Positions 35,201 through 46,300 of a stretch of DNA of 64,000 bases are shown in pieces. Position 1 is the first letter of the stretch; every line of letters begins with the position of its first letter. The position numbers and the translations under genes were made by a program. This DNA comes from Physella acuta (Eukaryota; Mollusca; Gastropoda; Physidae), in assembly GCF_028476545.1 (NCBI RefSeq), contig NW_026733046.1, positions 209,001 to 273,000 on the forward strand, read 5' to 3'. The notes below the pieces were generated by a model. The model was not told the origin of the DNA. It made no database searches and saw only the letters and a list, made by a program, of their open reading frames with translations.

Positions 35201-38200
35201 ACATCAGTTTTAGAGTTTGTAAGACAAGATTATATTAGAAGTTCAAGACATCAGTTTTAGAGTTTGTAAGACAAGATTATATTAGAAGTTCAAGACATCA
35301 GTTTTAGAGCTTGTAAGACAAGATTATATTAGAAGTTCAAGACATCAGTTTTAGAGTTTGTAAGACAAGATTATATTAGAAGTTCAAGACATCAATTTTA
35401 GAGTTTGTAAGACAAGATTATATTAGAAGTTCAAGACATCAGTTTTAGAGTTTGTAAGACAAGATTATATTAGAAGTTCAAGACATCAATTTTAGAGTTT
35501 GTAAGACAAGATTATATTAGAAGTTCAAGACATCAGTTTTAGAGTTTGTAAGACAAGATTATATTAGAAGTTCAAGACATCAATTTTAGAGTTTGTAAGA
35601 CAAGATTATATTAGAAGTTCAAGACATCAATTTTAGAGCTTGTAAGACAAGATTATATTAGAAGTTCAAGACATCAGTTTTAGAGCTTGTAAGACAAGAT
35701 TATATTAGAAGTTCAAGACATCAATTTTAGAGTTTGTAAGACAAGATTATATTAGAAGTTCAAGACATCAGTTTTAGAGTTTGTAAGACAAGATTATATT
35801 AGAAGTTCAAGACATCAGTTTTAGAGTTTGTAAGACAAGATTATATTAGAAGTTCAAGACATCAGTTTTAGAGTTTGTAAGAGAAGAATATATTTTTATA
35901 GAACCCTTTTGTGCATGAATTAAAAGACATCAGGAAATAGCAAAGTAAATATTTACACTTACAACCTAGCCTAAACTAACAAAGTTCTTGCTTATTTCTA
36001 AAGTCAGTACCATTAACATTTCACTTTTTTACTCTAAACAGTTGAGCGGCCTTTAACTCTTTATGAACATTTTGTGCAAGATTTGAAAGCCAAGCTGGAG
36101 ATTTGTGAGACTCCAGTGGTGCAGGAGATTCCCCCACCCAAGGAGATTATGTACCAGGTGATTTGATGCATTTACCTACCATCATGTTGACTGTTTCTTT
36201 TGTCTTGATATGTACCAGGTGACTTGATGCATTTACCTACCATCATGTTCACTGTTTCTTTTGTCTTGATATGTAGCAGGTGACTTGATGCATTTACCTA
36301 CCATCATGTTGACTCTCTTTTGTCTTGATATGTTCCAGGTGACTTGATGCATTTACCTACCATCATGTTGACTCTCTTTTGTCTTGATATGTTCCAGGTG
36401 ATTTGATACCTACCATCATGTTGACTCTCTGTTTCTTTTCTCTTGGCTCTTCTAATGTTTAAGCATTTTTCCTTTCAAACTGTTGGCACTTGTCAAATAA
36501 AAACAACAACAATGTAAATAATAAATAATGTACTAAGTGGTTCATTAGTAAACTCAACTCCCTCAGTCAATTTGCCAGCTGTTAATTTTAATTTGTTGAT
36601 GTGTAATCAAATAGTTGGTGTGTAGTTAAATAGTTGGTGTGTAATCAAATAGTTGGTGTGTAATCAAATAGTTGGCATGTAATGAAACAAATAGTTGGTG
36701 TGTAATCAAATAGTTGGTGTGTAATCAAATAGTTGGTGTGTAATCAAATAGTTGGTGTGTAATCAAATAGTTGGTGTGTAATCAAATAGTTGGTGTGTAA
36801 TCAAATAGTTGGTGTGTAATCAAATAGTTGGTGTGTAATCAAATGGTTGGTGTGTAATCAAATAGTTGGTGTGTAATCAAATGGTGTGTAATCAAATATT
36901 TCCAAAACTGTTTCCAGGATAAGCAGGTGAGAAAACAGCTGCAGATTAAGGGTGACCTTGACCCACTCCTGAACATCAACTTTTCTGGCCTGTTTTCTCA
37001 TGAGAAATCAACAATGAAGAAACAAAAATCCGAACTGTAAGCTCATTGTTTTAAATAAGTGACTAACACACTTAATTAAATGACCTGCCTGTATAAGCTA
37101 ATTAAATACCTGTATCTTTAAGCAGTTCTAACTTTTAAAATGGGGGACTAATGTTTTAAGCTTACATAATTTTTAAATTAATCATGTTACACTTTAGTGT
37201 AACCAATTTAATAAAATGTAAAATTAAATTAAAAGTTACTTTAAATAAATTAAACCAAGTTCCTATTCTTCTTCCATATTTTTCTGGAGGTTTTTCAACC
37301 TAGATCCACCTCTAACTGTTGCATTAAATGGCATTTTATTCAGAGACTGAATGACATTTTATTTAGAGACCAAATGACATTTTATTCAAAGACTAAATGA
37401 CATTTTATTCAGAGACTAAATGACATTTTATTTAGAGACCAAATGTCATTTCATTCAGAGACTAAATGAGATTTGAATCAGTAGCTTTTGCTTCAAGGTG
37501 TTGTTGCTGTGTATAAACTACAAAACTTGTATTTTGTTCAGGAATCTGCGAGGCACCAACCGTGGCATCACGCCGCTGCTCAAATTGTGTGAGGGCTGCT
37601 TGTACCCACATATCAGCTGCCGCTATCAGACTGTCTGTCTGAAACTTGTCCACATCCTCAAGACTGAGTACCACCTTCTGGACTGTCTTCAAGCTATGCA
37701 GGTACAAAATGGCACCCATCATATTTTTACCTGCTGTGGCAGGTACACACAGCACCCATCATATTTTTACCTGGTGTGGCAGGTACACATAGCACCCATC
37801 ATATTTTTACCTGGTGTGGCAGGTACACATAGCACCCATCATATTTTTACCTGCTGTAAACCTGTGGCAGGTACACATAGCACCCATCATATTTTTACCT
37901 GCTGTAGCAGGTACACATAGCATCCATCCCATTTTTACCTGCAGTAACCTGTGGCATGTCTGGGCCCTAGAGTTTTGATCCCAGGCCTGAGAAAACAGGA
38001 CGCCCATAGCTAGTCCATCCAGCTCTGATGGGCCACTTTGCTGATGTAAGCTTTTAAAATCCACCTCGCTGTAAGGATAGAAGAAGTTATATTGATTGTA
38101 TCAGACAGTATTATTTTTTTTTTTTTTATGCAGTAGTTTTCTTACAAAATTGTTACATTACAAAATACCTCAGGAAAAAATATATATTTTGAGATAGATT

Positions 38201-40013
38201 GTTTAGTTTGTCATTTTAGTCTGAATCCCCGTATCACTTCAACTGAATGTTGCACATCACAGACGGCTGAATGTATCACTAACTAGCAAAATTGTCTCTA
38301 GGTAAATACTTTCAATTTGTTTTTTAACAATTTTGTTTTGTTTCCAGAGATACTACCTCATGTCTTCAGGGGAGCTAATGTATGACTTCTACACACCCAT
38401 TTTTAAGAAGGTGAGAAAACAGTGTTTTAATAACTTTACATTAAAGTAAACTGTAAAGTTATCTCCCTTATTGTCTAAACCGAAAATTTGAATCTTGCAA
38501 CTGTTGGTTTTCTCCTTGGTCTGTAAGGAAAAATATTTGGGTGCTGAAAGTATTGAAGGTATCCCCAAACTGCTGCTCTAATATGGTGTTGACTCAATGT
38601 TTTTCAACTGACAGATAGAAAGCAGAGAAGACTGGCGAGATTTTTCTCTGCTGGAGATTTATTTACATGAAGCTGTGGCATGCAGGCACCCTAAGGACAT
38701 ATCCAGGTGAGGCATTTAGCTGGGGCACCCTAAGGACATATCCAGGTGAGGCATTTAGCTGGGGCACCCTAAGGACATATCCAGGTGAGACATTTAGCTG
38801 GGGCATCCTAAGGACATATCCAGGTGAGGCATTTAGCTGGGGCATCCTAAGGACATATCCAGGTGAGGCATTTAGCTGGGGCATCCTAAGGACATATCCA
38901 GGTGAGGCATTTAGCTGGGGCACCCTAAGGACATATCCAGGTGAGGCATTTAGCTGGGGCACCCTAAGGACATATCCAGGTGAGGCATTTAGCTGGGGCA
39001 CCCTAAGGACATATCCAGGTGAGGCATTTAGCTGGGGCACCCTAAGGACATATCCAGGTGAGACATTTAGCTGGGGCATCCTAAGGACATATCCAGGTGA
39101 GGCATTTAGCTGGGGCATCCTAAGGACATATCCAGGTGAGGCATTTAGCTGGGGCATCCTAAGGACATATCCAGGTGAGGCATTTACCTGGGGCACCCTA
39201 AGGACATATCCAGGTGAGGCATTTAGCTGGGGCATCCTAAGGACATATCCAGGTGAGGCATTTACCTGGGGCATCCTAAGGACATATCCAGGTGAGGCAT
39301 TTAGCTGGGGCACCCTAAGGACATATCCAGGTGAGGCATTTACCTGGGGCACCCTAAGGACATATCCAGGTGAGGCATTTAGCTGGGGCATCCTAAGGAC
39401 ATATCCAGGTGAGGCATTTAGCTGTGGTGTAACACTACACCATATATACCAGGTGAGGCATTTAGCTGTGGTGTAACACTACACCATATATACCAGGTGA
39501 GGCATTTAGCTGTGGTGTAACACTACACCATATATACCAGGTGAGGCATTTAGCTGGGGCACCCTAAGGACATATCCAGGTGAGGCATCTAGCTGTGGTG
39601 TAACACTACACCATATATCCCAGGGTGTAACACTTACCATATACCTGCCACAACTACCTCAAATAACACGGTCAGGTGAGAAGAAAAAATCTTATCCTAG
39701 TCCTGATGATCTTCAACAGGTTGTCTATTGAGGTGTTGACTGGGTTACAAGAGAGGACCCCCATCTCAGTCACTGATTGCATACACTTGAAATACAATGT
39801 AGGTCTATTCAAAGTACAATTTAGAAAAAAAAAGGATGTAGAGTTACATACTTCTAATTTATTTGTTTAAAAATGTAGGTCATTGAAAAAGAAAGTAATT
39901 TTTGAGTTATGTCCCTTATACCACTCAATGAAAACAAATCATAAATTAAAATTTTTTTTAAACCCCAAATGTTTACCTTCCTCTTAATATACAATATGCA
40001 TCACTTTATATAT

Positions 40014-40067
<54 letters not shown>

Positions 40068-42943
40068 TACATATGTATTTATATATTTATATATACATAA
40101 ATTAAAATTCTAAATCTATATTTGCTTCACTTTCTTGAAGCCTGTACCATGCAGCACATAATACATAAATTTATAAATTGTTATTATTGAGAGTGCTAAC
40201 AAAGTGTTGTTATTTATATTTTTCAGGTTCCATGGCCAGTGAATGTTGTCATATCAGGAGATTGTCAGTTACTCTACAACAACATATTTTCATTTCTAAT
40301 CCAGGTTTTTTTTTTCATTTCTACTCTAAGTTTTTATTTTAAATTGTTTTTTATCATTTGGTTCTTATAACTTGTAGCTAAGCACTACTAAGCAGATACT
40401 TGTAGCCCTGTATCACCACTGAGCAGATACTTGTAGCTCTGTGTCACCACTGATACTTGTAGCTCTGTGTCAACACTGAGCAGATACTGTGTCATCTTTG
40501 AGTAGATACGTGTAACTCTGTGTGTGTCACCACCTAGCAGATACTTGTAGATCTGTGTGTGTCACCACTGATACTTGTAGCCCTGTATGTGTCACCACTG
40601 ATACTTGTAGCCCTGTGTGTGTCACCACTGATACTTGTAGCCCTGTGTGTGTCACCACTGATACTTGTAGCCCTGTGTGTGTCACCACACCCCCAGTAAC
40701 AATGTGTTTGTGTTAATTGACCAGGTGAAAAGAGCCAAGTTTACCCTGGATCAGCTGAGGTTTGAGGGTAAGTTAACCTTGACCTCACACCTTTCTGCAT
40801 GTGTCTTTTTAATTGTCGGATTTAATTTACTCAAATTTTTAAAAATTAAAATAAACTTTTATAATTGTTAAAATAACAAGCTGTTATACATGCACTAAAA
40901 AGAAGAAGAAAAAATATTTTTAAAATGTAAATAATTTTTTTTTAAAGTTTGTGTTGCTATATTAAGTCCTAACTAAATTTTATAACACACACTGTTGTTT
41001 AGAATTGAAATACTGGTGCACTTTTATATATTTCAAACATTTAAATTTCTTCTTGTGCATTAAGCTTATTGGTGAAAACATTTCTTTTGTTCCTTAATGT
41101 GGTCTGTGTTTGTTACGACCTACCATTGTCTTATCCATGTCATACATGCAACGTTATCTTTAAATACTTTTTATCTATTCATTCCTTCATTGATCATTTC
41201 ATTAAAAAACAAGCTTTTGAAAATTAAAATTGATGCTCATTAAAACATATTTAACTGTTAGCTTAAGGCAAAGAAATTAAACTTAACCTTTGACCCCAGA
41301 GATCTCCCGAGCGCAGAAAGTGAGCAGACACGAAGGGGAGACAATGCCCAGAGAGAAGAGGATCCACAGGTTTCAGCTCCTGAGGTTTCGACTGCTCTAC
41401 TTCATCAACAGCTTACACAATTACATCATGACCCGCGTAAGTGGGTTTTTTGGGGGGGTCACTTCATCAACAGCTTACACAATTACATCATGACCCGTGT
41501 AAGTGGTTTTTCTGGGGGTCACTTCATGCGTAAGTGGGTTTTCTGGGGGGGTCACGTCATCAACAGCTTACACAATTACATCATGACCCGCGTAAGTGGG
41601 TTTTCTGGGGGGGGTCACTTCATCAACAGCTTACACAATTACATCATGACCCGCATAAGTGGGTTTTCTGGGGGGGTCACTTCATCAACAGCTTGCACAA
41701 TTACATCATGACCCGCGTAAGTGGGTTTTCTGGGGGGGGGGGGGGGGGGCGTCACTTCATCAACAGCTTGCACAATTACATCATGACATGGGTAAGTCGG
41801 TTTTCTTGGGGGGGGGGGGTCACCTCTTCGTTACACAGTTATACATAACCTGTGTAAGTGGGGTTTTCTGGGGTCACTTTTATTTCTTGGGGTCACTTAT
41901 AAATGAATTTCCCATTTTGAACCTGATGGTCCATGGGGCAAGTGAAGTAGAATTTACCAGTTTTCTGTGACCTGCATATGAAAGGATAGTGTGGTCAGCG
42001 CTATGCTCAGCTGCCTTTACTTCCCCTATCATGAGTTAGGTACCCATCAGAGCTGGGTGGACTGAGTTAAATGACCTGTGTAATTAGGCTTTCTTGAGGT
42101 CAGTAGTTTCGGTCAAGACAGTCAGTTAAAATGTCAGAAATTTTAATGAGGATTTTTGTTTTGTTGATTTATGATTTCATTTTGTGATGGGTCTCATAAT
42201 TTACCCCTTTTTTGGTTTCTTTAAACCAATGTGCCTTATTTCTTGTCTCAGTTTCATTTCTGTCTTTCACTTTGTCTTATATTTTGTCTGTCTGTTTGAG
42301 TTGATATGTCTTATATTTTGTCTGCTTGTTGTCTGCCTTTCAGATACTCCACAGTAAAGGTCTTGAGTTTGCCACCCAGCTTGAAGGGGTCACTGACCTA
42401 GAACAGATCATCTCCATCCACCGTGACTACGTCAACGCCATCCATGAGCGCTGTCTGCTCCACCCCAAGCTGGCTTTCCTGAAGGAGGCCGTGATGAAGG
42501 TCTTGAATCTGGCCCTCACATTTGGTCTGCACTGGAGGCAGGGTGTGGATTTTTTCAGGTCAGTAGCTCATTGTTTAAGTAGGATGTTGATGGTGCTTGA
42601 CTGAGTACCTCAACATTAAGACAGCCTCTTATCTAACTTGCACACCCCCCTGTGTTTCAGTGGAGATTCTATTGTGGAGATGGAGGTGGAGCTGACGCGC
42701 TGTGTTCATTTCCTGGCTGCCTTTTTAAACAATGTCATCAAACGCGGGTCTTTCCCACACTGTAAGTCTTGTTTACCATTCAGTGTGTTACAAGGTGGAC
42801 GTTGGTCAGCCACCTTGACATTAACCAAACCTTAGCTTATAAAAAATACCCCCACATTAAGTTAACCAGCAATTATTTTTGTTACAGTGGAATCTCTGGC
42901 CTTTGCACTGGTGTCTTCACTACAGAATGTGACCAATGGATAG
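26238..42943 (+). CDS. TUBGCP5: Gamma-tubulin complex component 5 (GCP5), complete
   Basis: GCP5 is a structural subunit of the gamma-tubulin ring complex that nucleates microtubules at centrosomes. 25 coding exons: 26238-26306, 26588-26694, 26800-26911, 27266-27362, 27679-27749, 27991-28079, 28508-28735, 29334-29423, 30650-30743, 31386-31626, 31739-31959, 32101-32216, 32942-33291, 36042-36157, 36918-37036, 37542-37701, 38348-38410, 38615-38706, 39720-39798, 40227-40304, 40725-40767, 41300-41436, 42344-42558, 42661-42761, 42888-42943. All are GT-AG with matching phases, 3144 nt, 1047 residues against 1024 in human. The start has an in-frame upstream TAA and a strong context. Landmarks recalled from human GCP5: DDFDW, an acidic stretch near residues 152-181, QVIREVLWMLSGVKDLFIF (GRIP1), LYPHISC, MYDFYTPIF, VPWPVNVVIS, FINSLHNYIMTR (GRIP2) and AVMKVLNLALTF. 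A coding PGAN repeat lies near residues 550-572. At least ten exon edges adjoin minisatellites. Confidence 0.96.
27050..27240. repeat. About 34-bp tandem repeat, TUBGCP5 intron 3
   Basis: About five degenerate copies with TAGTTAGTAATTGCTGTTG, ending about 25 bp before the exon 4 acceptor. Confidence 0.85.
28080..28360. repeat. 46-bp array at TUBGCP5 exon 6 donor
   Basis: Six copies starting at the donor GTTTTTG. Each unit runs from GTTTTTG to CCCATTGTTTAG with a T-rich stretch inside, so each resembles a complete 46-nt GT-AG intron. Confidence 0.93.
28731..29260. repeat. 26-bp array over TUBGCP5 exon 7 donor
   Basis: About 20 copies, each with CTAGCCAGAGACTGGTGAGG: the last 14 exon bases plus the donor GTGAGG. 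The first copy is the real exon edge. Confidence 0.95.
29413..30605. repeat. 22-bp array over TUBGCP5 exon 8 donor
   Basis: About 53 copies, each with GGAGGTCCTGTGGTAAGTTT, joining the last 11 exon bases to a strong donor GTAAGT. Interspersed units with TTTCTTTATGG recur in blocks. Confidence 0.96.
30951..31385. repeat. 31-bp array at TUBGCP5 exon 10 acceptor
   Basis: About 14 copies, each ending TTCCATTGTTGCCAG followed by GAATG, which also starts exon 10 (GAATGTCTGG). The last copy is the true acceptor at 31384-31385. Confidence 0.95.
31690..31722 (-). mobile_element. tRNA-like SINE head fragment
   Basis: On the minus strand this reads GGGGCAGAGTGGTAGAGCG, a box-A-like tRNA 5' part. No box B was found. 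It lies in TUBGCP5 intron 10. Confidence 0.35.
32217..32620. repeat. 23-bp array at TUBGCP5 exon 12 donor
   Basis: About 17 copies with TTGGGGCATAGGGGCA, starting at the donor GTTTGTTGGGG of exon 12. Minus-strand open frames up to 155 codons are artefacts of the repeat. Confidence 0.94.
32650..32840 (+). mobile_element. SINE fragment in TUBGCP5 intron 12
   Basis: GAGTCCACCCAGCTCTAATG followed by GTGCTGACCACACCATCCC and GAACTCTACATTATCTGCCC matches the SINE body and tail order seen at 10678-10915 and, reversed, at 24150 and 41960. The tRNA head is missing. Confidence 0.6.
33057..33120 (+). repeat. Coding 15-bp repeat (PGAN) in TUBGCP5 exon 13
   Basis: Four to five in-frame copies of CCTGGGGCCAACATC, giving the pentapeptide PGAN(I/N). 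It sits in the linker between the N-terminal GRIP half and the conserved LLQPILAKVILTGKS segment, where the human protein is also unstructured and Ser-rich. Confidence 0.9.
33263..35885. repeat. 47-bp array over TUBGCP5 exon 13 donor, about 55 copies
   Basis: A 2.6-kb array. Each unit joins the last 28 nt of exon 13 (EVQDISFRV) to the donor GTAAGA and a short intron part ending ATTATATTAG. It fills most of intron 13. Each copy is bordered by TTAG and GTAAGA, so it resembles a 27-nt microexon. Spliced in after exon 13 this would give an immediate TAA. Confidence 0.97.
36148..36420. repeat. 61-bp repeat over TUBGCP5 exon 14 donor
   Basis: About 4.5 copies, each starting ATGTACCAGGTGACTTG: the last nine exon bases followed by the donor. 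Confidence 0.92.
36597..36893. repeat. 19-bp array before TUBGCP5 exon 15
   Basis: About 15 copies of GTGTAATCAAATAGTTGGT ending some 25 bp upstream of the exon 15 acceptor (36916-36917). Confidence 0.93.
37320..37475. repeat. About 24-bp tandem repeat
   Basis: Six copies with AATGACATTTTATTCAGAGA in TUBGCP5 intron 15. Confidence 0.88.
37697..37925. repeat. 40-bp repeat over TUBGCP5 exon 16 donor
   Basis: About 5.5 copies with GCAGGTACACATAGCACCC. Each unit starts with the donor GTAC and ends TTTTTACCTGCTGTGGCAG, a good acceptor-like stretch, so AG/GT recurs every 40 bp. Confidence 0.92.
37950..38065 (-). mobile_element. SINE fragment in TUBGCP5 intron 16
   Basis: On the minus strand CCCATCAGAGCTGGATGGACT-type sequence matches the SINE tail at 42030-42065 in outline. 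Fragmentary. Confidence 0.4.
38690..39620. repeat. 39-bp array over TUBGCP5 exon 18 donor
   Basis: About 19 copies, each with CACCCTAAGGACATATCCAG (exon end, HPKDIS) followed by GTGAGGCATTTAGC. From 39420 the array changes to a 44-bp variant with GTGTAACACTACACC. AG/GTGAGG recurs at every unit. Open frames up to 269 codons on either strand are artefacts. Confidence 0.96.
40021..40058. repeat. AT dinucleotide microsatellite
   Basis: About 19 uninterrupted AT units in TUBGCP5 intron 19. Confidence 0.95.
40380..40690. repeat. About 30-bp tandem repeat, TUBGCP5 intron 20
   Basis: About ten degenerate copies with ACTGATACTTGTAGCCCTG, ending about 35 bp before the exon 21 acceptor. Confidence 0.88.
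41400..41850. repeat. 62-bp repeat over TUBGCP5 exon 22 end and donor
   Basis: About six extra copies of the last 36 coding bases of exon 22 (FINSLHNYIMTR), the donor GTAAGT and a G-tract of 6-19 bp. The most conserved part of GRIP2 is thus copied repeatedly into the intron. Confidence 0.95.
41960..42075 (-). mobile_element. SINE fragment in TUBGCP5 intron 22
   Basis: TGACCTGCATATGAAAGGAT, GTGGTCAGCGCTATGCTCAG and AGAGCTGGGTGGACTGAG in order. It matches the copies at 24150 and, reversed, at 32650. Confidence 0.6.
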
Positions 42944-43015
42944 CACGCACACACATACAGACTTTTGTTATGGTTGTCTCCCTGTATCTATCATGATTTA
43001 TTTTCTCAAGACTCA

Positions 43016-43021
43016 AATAAA
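43016..43021 (+). terminator. TUBGCP5: TUBGCP5 polyadenylation signal
   Basis: AATAAA 73 bp after the TUBGCP5 stop codon (42941-42943). Confidence 0.6.
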
Positions 43022-43122
43022 ATGTTCATGTATCTATTTTATTGTGTGGCGTTATTCCCTTGTTGCTGTAAAACTCTTGTTTAATAAAAACATTTGGGGG
43101 GGGGGGGGGGGTGGCTAGCTAG

Positions 43123-43339
43123 ATGGCTGTACTGGTCTACACACACAACTTCCACACCAACAAGAAAAGAAAGCAACAATCCTCTCAATGGAACAGTATG
43201 TTTAATAATTGACTGCCCTCCCCTCTCTGCTAAACTTGATCTACTAGATGACATGAAGCTGGAGCAGCTGTGGGCTCCAGAGGTGGACAACACAGTGGAC
43301 ACAAGCCACACACCCATACCCTGGCTAATGGACAGTTGA
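43123..43339 (+). CDS. Orphan two-exon ORF, 54 residues, unrecognised
   Basis: ATG at 43123; exon 43123-43195, donor GTATGT, 52-bp intron with a C/T-rich end, acceptor CTACTAG, exon 43248-43339 ending in TGA. Joined, it encodes 54 residues with a basic HTNKKRKQQ stretch and the ending HTPIPWLMDS. I do not recognise it. It lies about 100 bp beyond the TUBGCP5 polyA signal on the same strand, so it may be an alternative 3' end, an independent short gene, or the last exons of something else. A 5' acceptor-like GCTAGCTAG lies just before the ATG. Confidence 0.3.
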
Positions 43340-46300
43340 CCAACAGTAATGGCCTGACCTTGCTGACTACCATGAGTGACCACTGGTGTTGAGGTCATCT
43401 CTGGGACCCACGCCACTACTTTAGCGTACAGCACAAATAGAAATAACTAAAGAAAATGATACATAGATACAATGCTTGAGTTGACACACATCGAAGCAAG
43501 ATGATTAGAAATGTTAACACAAAAAGGCTATACAATGTGACATAATGATTGACACAATATATAGGCTACCACAGCTAACTATTCATACCTAACTGTGCCT
43601 GGACTAACCAAATCTACCCCAACTGTGCCTGGGAATATGACAAAAGTTTTCAGTTTAAAGTACTCATTTTACTTGTCTTAATTTTCCTAAATTATCAGTC
43701 TCAAATATTTCACTTAAGACAGAATTTTGCTGTTTGTTTTACTTCCTAGTGTCCCAATGCTTATTAAAATAAAATAGAAACAATATTTAAATGCTGTAAA
43801 GCACACAGAAAAATAACTTGCCAAATGGCGGTGATATTTGTACAGGTAACTACATAGTGGATTACAATTTGACAAACTTCATCAACAAATATAAAAACAA
43901 TCAATTGAACCTGGAGCTTGGCTAGAATCAGCACGTAACTGATCTCAACTGGAGAGTACACAATCACCCCAATCTTTTGGGTTTATACACCCCCCTGTTC
44001 AGCCAATGATTGTACAAGCTCCGAGGCTACACCCACTAGTGAACATCTATCAAACACTTTCAAACAATATTAACATGAAAAATATCCTATACATTAAGAA
44101 TATCATTGGTTGCCATAGCAACCTTCATAAATGCTGATTGACAACAAAAAAATTTTTTTAGCAAATGACGCTATGCCAATGTAGTGAATGGTGAGTGACA
44201 ATTAGAGAGGCTACACATAAATACATGCAAATCTTTACAGAAAAGAAAATAAAAGCTTCTCACTTGCGGTTTTCACAAAAAAATTAAATAATGATTATGG
44301 CAAAAAGGAGGAAAATTTTATGTATAGAAATTTTAAAGAGAAAAAAAAAGCAGATCAATTGAGTACATCAATTTAAACATTGAAAACTAAAGAAAGTCAT
44401 ACAAGGTTTACGACAATTTTTAAACAGATAAACAGGAAGTTTGAATTATAATTAAAATATTAAACAGATTAAGAAGAAATTTGAAATATAATGAACATAT
44501 ATATATCCTTTCTACAGAAATTGTATAACACCCTTTCATTTACTCTGTGTTTCAAATTTGAAACTCATTGACATTAATTAATTACACTAATTAACTAATT
44601 ACACTTTTATGGTCATCAACTGACAACAGCACAAAATAAGACCAAAAATATCTGAGTGACCTTCAGTGCAGTGTCTTGTGAATGGCCCACAGCTGGTGTG
44701 GATGGCCCACAGCTAGTGTGGATGGCCCACAAGCTTGTAGAACAAATGGCAAATCTTACTTGGAATGCTATCAGAACTAAAAGTGTCTGTTTGAAAGTGA
44801 TCTACTATGATATTGAATATCATGAATTTCTAATGTACAAGGACAAAAAACAACTTCTCTAAATTTAAAAATTTTAGTCTTTGTGATATGTTTAATACCT
44901 GAGTTTCTCTTAAAGGTTAGAAAGTGGTTTTGTACAGATTTGTTTCAAGTCTGTAAATGCCCCAAAACTTTAAAAAATGTCTGAAGCAAATTTTCTCTCA
45001 AGGACCTGACAAGAACCAAACAAGAGCCGTTGACAACCAGACTCACTGACCATAATTGGACACAGTAGTTCATGCTTGACCCTTCCATTTTACAGCAATT
45101 GTCGGCACACACAAAAATAAACTAGGCCAAACAAAACTGCCTGTAACTTAGCAACCAACTTGAACATTGGATACAAAATTATTTTTAAAAATATAAACAA
45201 AGCATGTAGAAAAAAGACATGAAATTTACAATCAAATTTTCAAAGCTGTCATATAATATACAAAGTTTCATAGCTATTAAATATACAAAGTTTCAAAGCT
45301 ATCAAATATACAAAGTTTCAAAGCTATTTTGGTATACAAGTATCACACTGAATCCATTTATTATGGCCTGAGTGAGGGGGGAGGAGGTAAGAGGGGGTGG
45401 GGACAACTTAGCAACTGCTAACAACAGGTACAACAGAGTTTGTATAACAGAAAATGAAAGCCATTATTTAAATTTCAGTTTTAGGACCAGCCAATTAGCT
45501 ATAAATAGCCAGTTATAAAGTAGCATGAATGGACAGTGACGAGGTAGTGGGTGAAAAATATTATGTCATTAGAAAAACAGTAGTCCATAATTTGATGAAA
45601 TCAAGTTTTCCCATGAAACAACAAGAACACAATCTGTTTCATGAATGGGGATGTGAAATTATTCTCAATGCTGATTAGTTTTTACAAATTAAAAATGTTT
45701 CATAAATACTATGTTATGTAAACAGAACAGAAAACTGAACATTAAATTGGATCCAACCATTCTTCATCTCATGAGTCGAGGTACACTTGGAAAAAATTTT
45801 GAAAAATTGACTGATCTTAAACATTATGTTTCAAGTTAATACCAGAGTTTACTGAATAAAAGTTTCTGTGTAATTTTAACATAATGAATGCAATGAATAA
45901 AAGGTTGGTTTAAATAACAAGCTTTAGTGTTTTTCATTATTTTTCGTCTGAAAAACCAAGTTATAATATGCTTATGTTTCATTCCTGAGATCAGCAAGCC
46001 GCTACCATTTGAATTATGCAAATAAGTTATTAACAAGATAATTAATTAATACAGGTGATAAATTTGTGTTATTTGTTCTGAGATTTCCTTCTGCTTAAAA
46101 ATTACAAAGCAATAATCGCAGAAGCAAACTTTAAAAGTCAACAATGTTAAAAAATGCTGAATGTACAACTAGTCATTTGATAGGCGGGATGTGGGCAAGC
46201 AATAGAAAACTTTTCTCAATGTACACAATTTGTGGCAGCATTTATATTTGATATCTAAATGATAGAAAAAGCTTTTATTAAAAATGAAACCTGAGGTCCA

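Noticed and set aside
38663-39476. Frames of 242 and 269 codons on opposite strands
   Set aside because: 39-bp array at the TUBGCP5 exon 18 donor; only its first copy contains real coding bases.
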